Of a DNA stretch of 27,635 nucleotides, positions 7,366 through 14,518 are shown piece after piece. The notes below the pieces were generated by a model that ran no database searches, had not been told where the DNA came from, and worked only from the letters and a program-made list of their open reading frames with translations. Origin of the DNA: Candidatus Omnitrophota bacterium (lineage in GTDB: Bacteria; Omnitrophota; Gorgyraeia; Zapsychrales; Zapsychraceae); assembly GCA_020632495.1 (NCBI GenBank), contig JACKFL010000015.1, positions 1-27,635 on the forward strand, written 5' to 3'. The position numbers and the translations under genes were made by a program. The stretch's first letter is position 1. The number at the start of each line of letters is the position of its first letter.

Positions 7366-8588
7366 AATCTTCAAACATTCTCTGGTTCATAGCAGGTGTC
7401 CTGCTGATCTTCCTCATCTCGCTCGGCATTTTCAATTTGATGATGTCGCCGCCGATGTACGAACTCGGCTTGATGGCGCTCTTCCTCGGCATTACCGCGC
7501 TCGTCTCGGCGCTGGCGGGATACCTCGCCTATCGCTTCGGCTGGATGACCTTCTCCCCCACATTGCGCTGGTCGCTGCTTGGCGCGTATGCGCTCTCAAG
7601 TTTGCTAACCTTTTTCAACGTCTGGTTTTCGGCGCAGATGATGTTCGCCAGCCAACACGATTTGTTACTTGCAATCGTTCTCCTCGTTTTCGCGGGCGGA
7701 ATGGCAATGGCGTTGGGATACTTCCTTTCCTCCACAATCACAGACCGCGTCAATCAACTCAAGGGCGCGGCAGAACAACTGGCAGAAGGCGACTTGAAAA
7801 CCCGCGTCCCTGTGCAGGGACGCGACGAAGTGGCGATGCTCGCAACGACCTTTAACCAAATGGCAATGCAGCTCGAAACCGCAGACTTGAAACAGCGCGA
7901 ACTCGAAAAAATGCGCGCCGATCTGATTGCCTGGGTCGGGCATGATCTGCAAACCCCGCTCGCGTCCATTCGCGCGATCCTCGAAGCGCTGGCAGACGGC
8001 GTGGTGGACGACCCCGAAACGATCAAACGCTATCTCAACACGGCACAGCGCGATGTCCGTTCGCTTTCGGCGTTGATCGATGACCTCTTCCAAATGGCGC
8101 AATTGAACGCGGGCGGCATTCAACTGGACCTCGACAACTCCTCTCTCGCCGACCTCGTTTCCGATACACTCGAAACATTTGCCGAACTCGCTTCGCGTCA
8201 GGATGTGCAACTGGCTGGCAGCGTCGACCCGCACATCGACCCCGTCCGCATGGATACGCGGCGCATCGGGCGCGTGCTCAACAACCTGATCAGCAACGCA
8301 ATTCGCCACACGCCCGCCCACGGCGAGGTCAAGGTCACAGCACGGCGAACCAACTCCGGCGTCGAAGTGAGCGTGGAAGATACCGGCGAAGGCATCCGCG
8401 CCGAAGACCTTCCTCATATCTTCGATGGTTTCTATCGCGGAGAAAAATCCCGCAGCCGCGCCACAGGCGGAGCCGGGCTTGGGCTTGCCATCTCGCGCGG
8501 CATCGTACAGGCGCACGGCGGTGAGATCGACGTCGAAACTGAACACGGGCACGGCAGCCGATTTACATTCCACATTCCAAAGCCCTAA
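7362..8588 (+). CDS. Membrane histidine kinase with four-helix sensor and HAMP domain
   Basis: A 408-residue kinase. Four hydrophobic segments (about 6-28, 36-58, 69-90, 101-122) with very short loops leave no extracytoplasmic sensor domain. A HAMP domain (about 123-176) follows, then the HisKA H-box WVGHDLQTPLASI with His194, and the HATPase domain with N-box NNLISNAIRH, DTGEG and GGAGLGLAISRGIV. It partners the overlapping upstream regulator. The protein has no cysteine, while methionines are frequent in the membrane part (MMSPPM, AQMM, GGMAMA), so a thiol switch is excluded and a membrane-embedded or methionine-based signal is possible. In E. coli the HprSR pair next to msrPQ senses oxidants; the arrangement here is parallel but orthology is unproven. 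Confidence 0.9.
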   Translation: MKSSNILWFIAGVLLIFLISLGIFNLMMSPPMYELGLMALFLGITALVSALAGYLAYRFGWMTFSPTLRWSLLGAYALSSLLTFFNVWFSAQMMFASQHDLLLAIVLLVFAGGMAMALGYFLSSTITDRVNQLKGAAEQLAEGDLKTRVPVQGRDEVAMLATTFNQMAMQLETADLKQRELEKMRADLIAWVGHDLQTPLASIRAILEALADGVVDDPETIKRYLNTAQRDVRSLSALIDDLFQMAQLNAGGIQLDLDNSSLADLVSDTLETFAELASRQDVQLAGSVDPHIDPVRMDTRRIGRVLNNLISNAIRHTPAHGEVKVTARRTNSGVEVSVEDTGEGIRAEDLPHIFDGFYRGEKSRSRATGGAGLGLAISRGIVQAHGGEIDVETEHGHGSRFTFHIPKP

Positions 8589-8601
8589 TAAATTTCTCAG
8601 A

Positions 8602-8638
8602 TTTGCGTAATTCTTTCGTAAGGAAGTTTTTTTACAAT
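8602..8638 (+). promoter_or_regulatory. Promoter and candidate response-regulator site before the thioredoxin-msrPQ genes
   Basis: Two CGTAA cores lie 11 nt apart (8606-8610 and 8617-8621), one helical turn. The proximal CGTAAG (8617-8622) ends exactly 10 nt before the -10 box TACAAT (8633-8638), the same geometry as at the divergent thioredoxin promoter near 6560. CTTTCGTAAG at 8613-8622 is the exact complement of CTTACGAAAG at 6593-6602. No consensus -35 is present, as expected of an activator-dependent promoter. A GAGGTGA ribosome site follows at 8652-8658. Confidence 0.55.
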
Positions 8639-8660
8639 GACCTCATCACTTGAGGTGACC

Positions 8661-9239
8661 ATGAAACGAATTTTTATCGGACTAACCCTTTTTTTGACAG
8701 CCTGCACTGCGGCGACTGAATCCGCACCGGCAGAAAAATCCATGCCAGCCGAAACGGAACAACCGCAGGTCAACGCCTCTTTACCGGACCTTGGGGCTGC
8801 TCCTGAACTCACGAACGACACCTGGCTGAATGTGGATGCGCCGCTCCGCCTCGCAGACTTGCGCGGAAAGGTCGTCATCATCGATATGTGGACCTTCGGC
8901 TGCATCAACTGCCAGCACGTGATCCCTTCGTTGAAGGAATGGGACCAAACCTACCGCGACCAGGGGTTGGTCATCATCGGCAATCACTATCCCGAGTTCA
9001 GCTACGAAGCGGACCTGGATAACCTGAAAGCAAGAGTTCTGGATTACGGCATCGAATACGCCGTGGCACAGGACAATAATGGAAAGACCTGGCGCGCCTA
9101 CGATAACCATTACTGGCCCACGCTGTATCTCATTGATAAACAAGGGCACATCCGTTATATTCACATCGGCGAAGGCAGGTACGAGGAAACTGAGTCCGCA
9201 ATTCAAGCACTGTTAGCAGAACCCTATTCGAACCAATAA
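8661..9239 (+). CDS. Thioredoxin-like lipoprotein (TlpA/DipZ-C type)
   Basis: A 192-residue protein with a short lipoprotein signal (LFLTAC, lipid Cys15), a low-complexity linker rich in Ala, Glu and Pro to about residue 45, and a redoxin domain with MWTFGCINCQH (Cys81, Cys84) and the cis-Pro region HYWPTLYLID. The FGCINC form is typical of the DipZ C-terminal redoxin family. It should act outside the membrane as a disulfide or peroxide reductase, with CcdA as a possible electron source. The ATG at 8661 has GAGGTGA three bases upstream; an in-frame ATG at 8637 overlaps the -10 box and is unlikely. It is followed by msrP after 16 nt and is probably co-transcribed with it. Confidence 0.85.
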   Translation: MKRIFIGLTLFLTACTAATESAPAEKSMPAETEQPQVNASLPDLGAAPELTNDTWLNVDAPLRLADLRGKVVIIDMWTFGCINCQHVIPSLKEWDQTYRDQGLVIIGNHYPEFSYEADLDNLKARVLDYGIEYAVAQDNNGKTWRAYDNHYWPTLYLIDKQGHIRYIHIGEGRYEETESAIQALLAEPYSNQ

Positions 9240-9255
9240 TGAAGGAGAGACCTTT

Positions 9256-10212
9256 ATGACAAAAACGTACAAATCTGTTCCCGTTCGTTCCTATGAGATC
9301 ACGCCCAAAGAGACTTTTCTCTCACGCCGTGATTTCATCAAAGCCGCTGGAGTTGTGGCGGGCAGCGTGGCGCTTGCCGCCTGCGCCCCAAAAGCCGGGG
9401 AGACCACCGATTCCGCCATGCCGGATGTAACACACACGGCAGGGACTGACGAATTGGGCAACCCCACCAACTCCTTTGACCAGATCACCAATTACAACAA
9501 CTTCTACGAATTCAGCACGAACAAGGAAGCGGTTGCCTCCCTTGCAAGGGATTTCAACCCCACCCCGTGGACGGTGGAAGTGACCGGTATGGTCAACAAC
9601 CCGAAGACCTACGGCATCGAAGACCTTTTGTCAATGTTCACGCAGGAGGAGCGCATCTACCGCCTGCGTTGCGTGGAAGCGTGGAGCATGGTCATCCCGT
9701 GGAACGGCTTCCCGCTGGCGAGTCTGCTCAATGAGGTGGAACCCACCTCCGACGCGAAATACGTCCGCTTTGAATCCGTCTATCGCCCCGAAGAAATGAA
9801 GGGACAAAGCAGCCCGTTCTACCCGTGGCCCTATCAGGAAGGTCTGCGAATCGACGAAGCCATGAACGACCTCGCCATACTTGCCACCGGCTTATACGGC
9901 GAAATGATGCCCAATCAGGACGGCGCACCCATTCGTCTGGTCGTGCCGTGGAAGTATGGTTTCAAATCCATCAAATCCATCGTCAAGATCGAACTGACCG
10001 ATCAAATGCCGAGTACTTTATGGAGCACAGTTGCTCCGAACGAATACGGCTTCTACGCCAACGTCAACCCGAATGTGGATCATCCGCGCTGGTCGCAGGC
10101 ATCCGAACGCCGCATCGGCGAACTCAGCCGACGCGAAACCCTCATGTTCAACGGCTACGGAGATCAGGTCGCCTACCTTTATGAAGGAATGGACTTGAAA
10201 GAGAACTACTAG
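9256..10212 (+). CDS. msrP: MsrP, molybdopterin methionine sulfoxide reductase, with TAT and lipobox signals
   Basis: A 318-residue protein closely resembling E. coli MsrP (YedY): YNNFYEF, EERIYRLRCVEAWSMVIPW with the Mo-ligand Cys139, APIRLVVPWKYGFKSIKSIV, NEYGFYANVNP and DHPRWSQASERRIG. It reduces protein-bound methionine sulfoxide outside the cell using electrons from MsrQ. The N-terminus has the twin-arginine motif SRRDFIKAAG (23-32), needed for export of the folded Mo-cofactor enzyme. Unlike the E. coli enzyme, the signal ends in a lipobox, LAAC (Cys43), so it is probably lipid-anchored, which suits a cell lacking a closed periplasm. AAGGAGAG precedes the ATG. It lies between the thioredoxin lipoprotein gene and msrQ. 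Confidence 0.95.
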   Translation: MTKTYKSVPVRSYEITPKETFLSRRDFIKAAGVVAGSVALAACAPKAGETTDSAMPDVTHTAGTDELGNPTNSFDQITNYNNFYEFSTNKEAVASLARDFNPTPWTVEVTGMVNNPKTYGIEDLLSMFTQEERIYRLRCVEAWSMVIPWNGFPLASLLNEVEPTSDAKYVRFESVYRPEEMKGQSSPFYPWPYQEGLRIDEAMNDLAILATGLYGEMMPNQDGAPIRLVVPWKYGFKSIKSIVKIELTDQMPSTLWSTVAPNEYGFYANVNPNVDHPRWSQASERRIGELSRRETLMFNGYGDQVAYLYEGMDLKENY

Positions 10213-10246
10213 CCAAAGCCGTGCAAGTTCATCTGCGAAATTCAGA

Positions 10247-10276
10247 GACTTCGGAAGTCATATGACTTCCGAAGTC
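10247..10276. repeat. Perfect 30-bp palindrome between msrP and msrQ
   Basis: The arms GACTTCGGAAGTCAT and ATGACTTCCGAAGTC are exact complements with no loop, and each arm also contains the smaller palindrome GACTTCGGAAGTC. There is no following T-tract on the plus strand, so it is not a standard terminator. It may be a dispersed palindromic repeat, or it may lower msrQ expression relative to msrP by forming an mRNA hairpin. Confidence 0.75.
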
Positions 10277-10303
10277 CATATAAAAGGCAATTATTAAATC
10301 ATC

Positions 10304-10984
10304 ATGAAAAAATCATCCCGCTATACCCCTCTTCAGATCGCCATCCACGTGTACGCCTGGTCTGCACTGGTATGGATCATCATCGAACTTCTGATGGGTT
10401 CATTCTCCATCAACCCGATCCAGGAACTTGAACAACGCACGGGACGTCACGCCATTACCCTTTTGGTGATGTCCCTGCTCTGCACGCCGCTCAACACGCT
10501 ATTCAAATTCCCCGAGCTGCTTAAGCGCCGCCGCACATTGGGCTTATACGCCTTCATGTATGCCACCATCCACGTCATCATCTTTGTTGACCTAGACTAT
10601 GGTCTCGCCTGGAGCCTGATCCTTCAGACCATCGTCGAAAAGCCGTACATCATCGTCGGGCTGACGACCTTCCTCATGCTCATTCCGCTGGCGATCACAT
10701 CGTTCGACATTTGGAAAAAACGCCTCGGCAAAAACTGGAAACGCCTGCATCAAACCGTTTACATCATCGGTCCGCTGGCAGTCATCCACTACTTCATGAG
10801 CAAGAAAGGCGACTTCTTTACCTTCTCTGGTGACATCGTCCGCCCATTGATCTATGGATTGATCCTCGCGATCTTCCTCATCATGAGAATTCCTCCGATA
10901 CGGAAATACCTCGCCTCACTCTCGACCCGCATCTTGAGTCTGCGCTTCAGAAAGAATTCTCAAATCAAGGCGGATGCCTCTTAA
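10304..10984 (+). CDS. msrQ: MsrQ, heme-binding membrane partner of MsrP
   Basis: A 226-residue protein of the ferric-reductase-like transmembrane family with about six helices. Histidines in helices at positions fitting MsrQ heme ligands are His90 (YATIHVIIF), His149 (WKRLHQTVYI) and His162 (LAVIHYFM), with TGRHAITLL (His49) also conserved in the family. MsrQ passes electrons from the quinone pool or flavin reductases through heme b to MsrP. It follows msrP after 91 bases that hold a perfect palindrome. No good Shine-Dalgarno is seen before the ATG, suggesting weak or coupled translation. A strong terminator directly follows. Confidence 0.93.
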   Translation: MKKSSRYTPLQIAIHVYAWSALVWIIIELLMGSFSINPIQELEQRTGRHAITLLVMSLLCTPLNTLFKFPELLKRRRTLGLYAFMYATIHVIIFVDLDYGLAWSLILQTIVEKPYIIVGLTTFLMLIPLAITSFDIWKKRLGKNWKRLHQTVYIIGPLAVIHYFMSKKGDFFTFSGDIVRPLIYGLILAIFLIMRIPPIRKYLASLSTRILSLRFRKNSQIKADAS

Positions 10985-10989
10985 ATACG

Positions 10990-11027
10990 AACCCGCTTCG
11001 GGCTAAGTCCGAAGCGGGTTATTTTTT
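10990..11027 (+). terminator. Intrinsic terminator after msrQ
   Basis: The stem AACCCGCTTCGG / CCGAAGCGGGTT (10990-11001, 11009-11020) has a 7-nt loop and is followed by ATTTTTT. It starts six bases after the msrQ stop and ends the rightward redox operon; the convergent gene ends in the T-tract. Confidence 0.92.
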
Positions 11028-11250
11028 AGAACATGCCGCGAAAGAACAGCAGCAATCCGATGATCGCCAGCGGCACACCGACAATCGCGCCGACAATCGT
11101 CAGGCTTATAAGAACGCCGACAACGAGCAGCACAACGCCGAGCACCATTGCTACAAAACGTCCGGTCATTTCAACGATAACTGCCAGAAGTTTCCAGATG
11201 GCGGCGAAGGGCCATAAATACCAGGGGATATGATGTTTCTGAGTGGTCAT
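11026..11250 (-). CDS. Small membrane protein, function unknown
   Basis: A 74-residue protein starting MTTQKHHIPWYLWPF. It has an amphipathic or re-entrant N-terminal segment and two long hydrophobic stretches (about 25-50 and 51-71) rich in Val, Leu, Ile and Gly, ending RGMF. I do not recognise a family. The ATG at 11250 is chosen because GGAGG (11263-11259) lies 8 nt upstream and a TATACT promoter fits it; an upstream start at 11280 would lie ahead of that promoter. It is divergent from the DsbA-like gene. Confidence 0.7.
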   Translation of the reverse strand: MTTQKHHIPWYLWPFAAIWKLLAVIVEMTGRFVAMVLGVVLLVVGVLISLTIVGAIVGVPLAIIGLLLFFRGMF

Positions 11251-11269
11251 AAGAAGAACCTCCATGCTC

Positions 11270-11300
11270 AGTATACGCAAATCCCCTAAAAACGATGCAA
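11270..11300 (-). promoter_or_regulatory. Promoter of the small membrane protein gene
   Basis: On the minus strand TTGCAT (11300-11295) is followed after 19 nt by TATACT (11275-11270), then GGAGG and the ATG at 11250. The opposite promoter at 11322-11351 uses the same TTGCAT hexamer. Confidence 0.5.
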
Positions 11301-11321
11301 ATGATAGAAACTTAAGTACCT

Positions 11322-11351
11322 TTGCATGAATCGCAGGGAGGAGGCTATAAT
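11322..11351 (+). promoter_or_regulatory. Promoter of the DsbA-like gene (nearly leaderless)
   Basis: TTGCAT (11322-11327), an 18-nt spacer and a consensus TATAAT (11346-11351) are followed by 9 nt and the ATG at 11361. GGGAGGAGG lies within the spacer, upstream of the -10 box, so it would not be in the transcript and cannot serve as a ribosome site. Confidence 0.65.
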
Positions 11352-11360
11352 CCGACCACT

Positions 11361-12227
11361 ATGGCAACTAAAACCACAAAATCCAGAAAATCCACACCTG
11401 CCGAGCCGGAGGCGATCGAAGAGATGGAAGAGATCGAATCCCCCTCCGTGGCAGATGACCCGGAAGAGTTCATCACTTTTAAGCGCACGCATTTCTACTC
11501 TGTGCTGGTGGTGCTGGCGTTTGCTGTCGGTCTCCTGTTGGGATACGTCCTTTGGGGCGGCAAGGCGGCAGTCGCAGCAACAACCACCGTCGCAGCCAAT
11601 CAGGGACCTGTCTACATCGAAGTCACACCGCAGCCAACCGCCACGCCGCTCCCCGTCGTCTACGATATCGACACGGATGGCTTCCCCAGCCTCGGTCCCG
11701 CGGATGCGCCGATTACCATCGTCGAATTCAGCGATTACCAATGCCCGTATTGCTGGCGCTGGCATGTTCAAGTCTATGATGCGCTGATGAAGGCGTATCC
11801 GGATCAGATCCGCTTCGTCTATCGCAACTTCCCGCTGTCGTTCCACCAGAACGCCATGGCTGGCGCCGAAGCCGCGCTCTGCGCCGGTGACCAGAACGTT
11901 TACTGGGAGTATCACGACCTGCTGTTCGACAATCAGGAAAGCATGAACAACCAAGCCGGGACCGTGCTCGAGCAGTCCTTCTATAACGATCTTGCTGCGA
12001 GCTTGAATCTGGATGTTCCCGCTTTCGAAGAGTGTATGACCAGCCACAAATATCAAGGCAATATCCAGGCTGATATGGAATACGCCGCATCCCTGCCCTA
12101 TGACTCCACGGGCGAGCCAGCCGTCGGCGGCACCCCGACCTTCTTCATCAACGGGCATCGCCTCGGCGGCGCCTACCCGATCGAATACTTTGCCCAGATC
12201 ATCGACGCCGAACTGGCAAATCAATAA
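11361..12227 (+). CDS. Membrane-anchored DsbA-like thiol oxidoreductase
   Basis: A 288-residue protein: an acidic cytosolic tail (1-40), one membrane helix (about 46-66), a Thr/Pro/Ala-rich linker, and a DsbA/thioredoxin_4 domain from about 108. The active site is FSDYQCPYCWRW (Cys128, Cys131) and the cis-Pro loop is VGGTPTFFINGHRLGG. RFVYRNFPLSFHQNA is typical of COG1651. It is expected to form or shuffle disulfides in exported proteins. A second Cys pair in the helical insert (AALCAGD and FEECMTS) is usual in this family. ATG 11361 is set by the TATAAT ahead of it; an in-frame ATG at 11322 lies upstream of that promoter. It is close to the other redox genes but separated by a terminator. 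Confidence 0.88.
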   Translation: MATKTTKSRKSTPAEPEAIEEMEEIESPSVADDPEEFITFKRTHFYSVLVVLAFAVGLLLGYVLWGGKAAVAATTTVAANQGPVYIEVTPQPTATPLPVVYDIDTDGFPSLGPADAPITIVEFSDYQCPYCWRWHVQVYDALMKAYPDQIRFVYRNFPLSFHQNAMAGAEAALCAGDQNVYWEYHDLLFDNQESMNNQAGTVLEQSFYNDLAASLNLDVPAFEECMTSHKYQGNIQADMEYAASLPYDSTGEPAVGGTPTFFINGHRLGGAYPIEYFAQIIDAELANQ

Positions 12228-12242
12228 AAGCTTATCCTAATC

Positions 12243-12270
12243 AGGGCGGGCGTCATGCCCGCCCTTTTTT
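12243..12270 (+). terminator. Intrinsic terminator after the DsbA-like gene
   Basis: A 9-bp stem AGGGCGGGC / GCCCGCCCT with loop GTCAT is followed by TTTTT. The GC-rich stem with a GTCAT loop is echoed by the hairpin at 17926-17946. Confidence 0.88.
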
Positions 12271-12420
12271 GTTAACGTTATCCTTAAAACTCCGCGCCAA
12301 TTTTCGATGAGGTGGTAAGATAACGGCGTTCTTCTTCAAATAATCGGCTGCTGCCCACAAGCATGAGAGGATATCGTCCATTCGCGGCAGCCTCAAATAA
12401 AACCTCAGAGAGAATGCCAC

Positions 12421-13086
12421 ATGAAACGATTCATCGCCATTGCTGGAAATATCGGTGTTGGAAAATCCACGCTCGTCAAAATGCTTTGTGACCAGATGGG
12501 CTGGGACCCGTTCTACGAACCCGTCACACAAAACCCCTATCTCGCTGACTTTTACAGGGACATGACCGCCTGGGCGTTCCACTCGCAGGTCTTCTTCCTC
12601 ACCCACCGTTTGCGCTCGCACTTCAACCTTGCACAGCATCCCAACTCTGTCATTCAGGATCGCAGCGTCTATGAAGATGCGGAGATCTTTGCTTATAACT
12701 TGTTCCAGCAGGGCAATATGACTGACCGCGATCACCAGACCTATCGCGATCTTTATGAGACCGCCATTCAATTCCTGCCCCCGCCTGATCTGGTCATTTA
12801 TCTGCGCGCCTCAGTGGATACGCTCATGAGCCGCATCGACCGCCGCGGACGGGATTATGAGCGGACCATTTCCCCCGAATACCTGCAAAATCTGAACGAC
12901 CTCTACGAAGGCTGGATCGACAACTTCACCCTGTGTCCCATTCTCGCCGTCCCAGCCGACGACTTGGACTATGTCGCTCATAACGGTCACCTGCGGCTGA
13001 TCGTCTCGAAGATCGAAGCGAAGCTGACCGGCAAGGAAGAAGTCGTTTTCGAGCCGGAAGAAGTGGCAAGAGCGGCAGAAGATTAG
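12421..13086 (+). CDS. Deoxynucleoside kinase, dCK/dAK-like
   Basis: A 221-residue cytosolic kinase with P-loop GNIGVGKST (9-17), the substrate-binding QDRSVYEDAEIF (D80-R81-S82) and an Arg-rich LID, RIDRRGRDYE (about 138-147). It phosphorylates deoxynucleosides in the salvage pathway. The DRSxYED form is that of the Bacillus deoxyadenosine/deoxycytidine kinase rather than deoxyguanosine kinase; a dGK-like partner lies at 15768-16403. The C-terminus has about 20 extra acidic residues (EEVVFEPEEVARAAED). The ATG at 12421 leaves the P-loop at the usual distance; GAGAGAA is the only purine-rich stretch upstream. The 150 bases between the preceding terminator and this gene show no convincing promoter. 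Confidence 0.88.
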   Translation: MKRFIAIAGNIGVGKSTLVKMLCDQMGWDPFYEPVTQNPYLADFYRDMTAWAFHSQVFFLTHRLRSHFNLAQHPNSVIQDRSVYEDAEIFAYNLFQQGNMTDRDHQTYRDLYETAIQFLPPPDLVIYLRASVDTLMSRIDRRGRDYERTISPEYLQNLNDLYEGWIDNFTLCPILAVPADDLDYVAHNGHLRLIVSKIEAKLTGKEEVVFEPEEVARAAED

Positions 13087-13094
13087 GATTTTGG

Positions 13095-13160
13095 TTACAA
13101 GTTGAAAGTTAAAAATTACAGGTTGCAGAGTAAATCCTGCAACCTGTAACTTTTAATCTT
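13095..13160. repeat. Inverted repeat between convergent genes, GTTGAAAGTT/CCTGCAACCT family
   Basis: Arms at about 13105-13128 and 13137-13160 pair at 21 of 24 positions, with an unbroken 13-bp core TTACAGGTTGCAG / CTGCAACCTGTAA. It lies between the ends of the dCK-like gene and pyrB and, with flanking A and T stretches, may terminate both. The 10-mers GTTGAAAGTT (13101-13110) and CCTGCAACCT (13136-13145) recur inside mutS2, marking a dispersed family. Confidence 0.7.
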
Positions 13161-13162
13161 GT

Positions 13163-14146
13163 TTACGCCTTCCCCAAAACCATCGCCAGCAGCGCCATTC
13201 TGACATACAAACCATATTCCATCTGGCGGAAATATGCAGCACGCGGATCATCATCGAAATCAGGGCTGATCTCGCCTACACGCGGCAGCGGATGCATGAC
13301 GATCATTTCCTTTTTCGCTGCTTTCATCACGGCTGGGTCGATCACATACGCACCTTTGACCTTTTCATAATCCGCCGGGGCTTCGAAGCGTTCCTTCTGG
13401 ACGCGCGTCACGTAGAGCACATCGGTTTCAGGTAGAACTTCTTCAAGCGAAGAATATTCCGCCTGCGGAATTCCCTTCGCGCCAACTTCGTCCATGACTT
13501 CCTTCGGCATCTTCAAAATTTCCGGTGAGACATAATTGATCTTGACCTTGAACAACGAAAGCAGCCGCGCCAGCGAGTGGACCGTACGCCCGTACTTCAA
13601 GTCACCGAGCATGGTCACGGTCATGCCGTCAACCTGACCGGCGCCGAGTTCCTCGAAAATGGTAAACGTATCAAGCAGCGCCTGCGTGGGATGTTCGCCC
13701 ACACCGTCGCCCGCGTTGATGACCGGTTTACGCGCCGCCTTCGCCGCAATCGCCGCCGACCCCGTCTCCGGGTGGCGCAGCACGATCACATCGGCATAAC
13801 ATTCCAAGGTGCGGATGGTATCGGGCAGGCTCTCGCCTTTCGACACCGATGAATACTTCACTTCGTTGATCGGAATGACCGATCCGCCAAGCCGTTCCAT
13901 CGACGCCGTGAACGACGACGAAGTACGCGTGGACGGTTCATAAAAAAGATTGGCAAGGATCTTCCCTTTGAGCAGGTCGAACGTCCCAACGCGCTCGACC
14001 ATGCCGCGCATTTCGTGCGCCACGCCGAAAACGTATTCCAGGTCTTCGCGGCTGAACTGCTTGACGGAAAGAATATCCTTTCCAAACCACGGGGCGTTCT
14101 TGTTCTCGCCAAAAGGCAGATAAGGGGATGAAGATTCAGTTGGCAT
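13163..14146 (-). CDS. pyrB: Aspartate carbamoyltransferase, catalytic subunit
   Basis: A 327-residue enzyme of pyrimidine synthesis joining carbamoyl phosphate and aspartate. The carbamoyl-phosphate loop YEPSTRTSSSF, the flexible-loop EVKYSSVSKGES, HPTQALLDTFTI and MHPLPRVGEIS are all present, so it should be active. It is slightly longer than the usual 305-310 residues because of an N-terminal extension of about 20 residues. AGGAG precedes the ATG by 8 nt. It lies 11 nt after the COG3323-type gene on the same strand, implying co-transcription. No pyrI-like regulatory subunit or other pyr gene is in view. Confidence 0.95.
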   Translation of the reverse strand: MPTESSSPYLPFGENKNAPWFGKDILSVKQFSREDLEYVFGVAHEMRGMVERVGTFDLLKGKILANLFYEPSTRTSSSFTASMERLGGSVIPINEVKYSSVSKGESLPDTIRTLECYADVIVLRHPETGSAAIAAKAARKPVINAGDGVGEHPTQALLDTFTIFEELGAGQVDGMTVTMLGDLKYGRTVHSLARLLSLFKVKINYVSPEILKMPKEVMDEVGAKGIPQAEYSSLEEVLPETDVLYVTRVQKERFEAPADYEKVKGAYVIDPAVMKAAKKEMIVMHPLPRVGEISPDFDDDPRAAYFRQMEYGLYVRMALLAMVLGKA

Positions 14147-14157
14147 TTGATGGTCTC

Positions 14158-14502
14158 CTAATTCTTTATTTTGAAAAGATGATTTACTAACGGGAAAATG
14201 TTGATAAGCGGTTCCTCATATGGATGGACCCGCCGCACAGCGGCGAGCGCCTCTTCCACCAGCCCGCGCCTGCAATTCACTTCGATCTTTGACTCCACGC
14301 TGAAAGTGATCTCCCCTATTTTTCCGTCGAACGGATTCGCCCCCTCCAGCGGACGGAACGAGCCCTGCACCTGCGAGACAGCGAAACAATGATCGTACTT
14401 CCCGATCACGCCCACACCGATCCCCGCCAACGCATCGCGGACCTGTGTCACATGACTCTCAGGCACGAAGATCTCAAGTTTCACATCGGTAAAATCGTTC
14501 AT
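14158..14502 (-). CDS. Stand-alone NIF3/YqfO-insert domain protein (COG3323, CutA/PII-like fold)
   Basis: A 114-residue protein matching the domain inserted in YqfO-type NIF3 proteins: KLEIFVPESHVTQVRDAL, GKYDHCFAVSQVQGSFRPLEGANPF, and a C-terminal VRRVHPYEEPLINIFPL. The fold is CutA/PII-like and may bind a metal or small ligand; the role of stand-alone copies is not established. GGAG lies 8 nt ahead of the ATG at 14502. It is the first gene of a unit with pyrB, 11 nt apart, which hints at a link to nucleotide or carbamoyl phosphate status but does not prove one. Confidence 0.82.
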   Translation of the reverse strand: MNDFTDVKLEIFVPESHVTQVRDALAGIGVGVIGKYDHCFAVSQVQGSFRPLEGANPFDGKIGEITFSVESKIEVNCRRGLVEEALAAVRRVHPYEEPLINIFPLVNHLFKIKN

Positions 14503-14518
14503 GTATTTCTCTCCAATT

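Noticed and set aside
7665..8573. 302-codon minus-strand open frame opposite the histidine kinase
   Set aside because: The kinase motifs on the plus strand are complete; the antisense frame is a by-product of GC-biased codons.
11286..12224. Long minus-strand open frame (312 codons) opposite the DsbA-like gene
   Set aside because: The plus-strand frame has a clear DsbA active site, membrane anchor and promoter; the antisense frame has biased composition and no recognisable domain.
12271..12420. Riboswitch or small RNA upstream of the dCK-like gene
   Set aside because: I found no convincing stems or known motif in this spacer, and no clear promoter.
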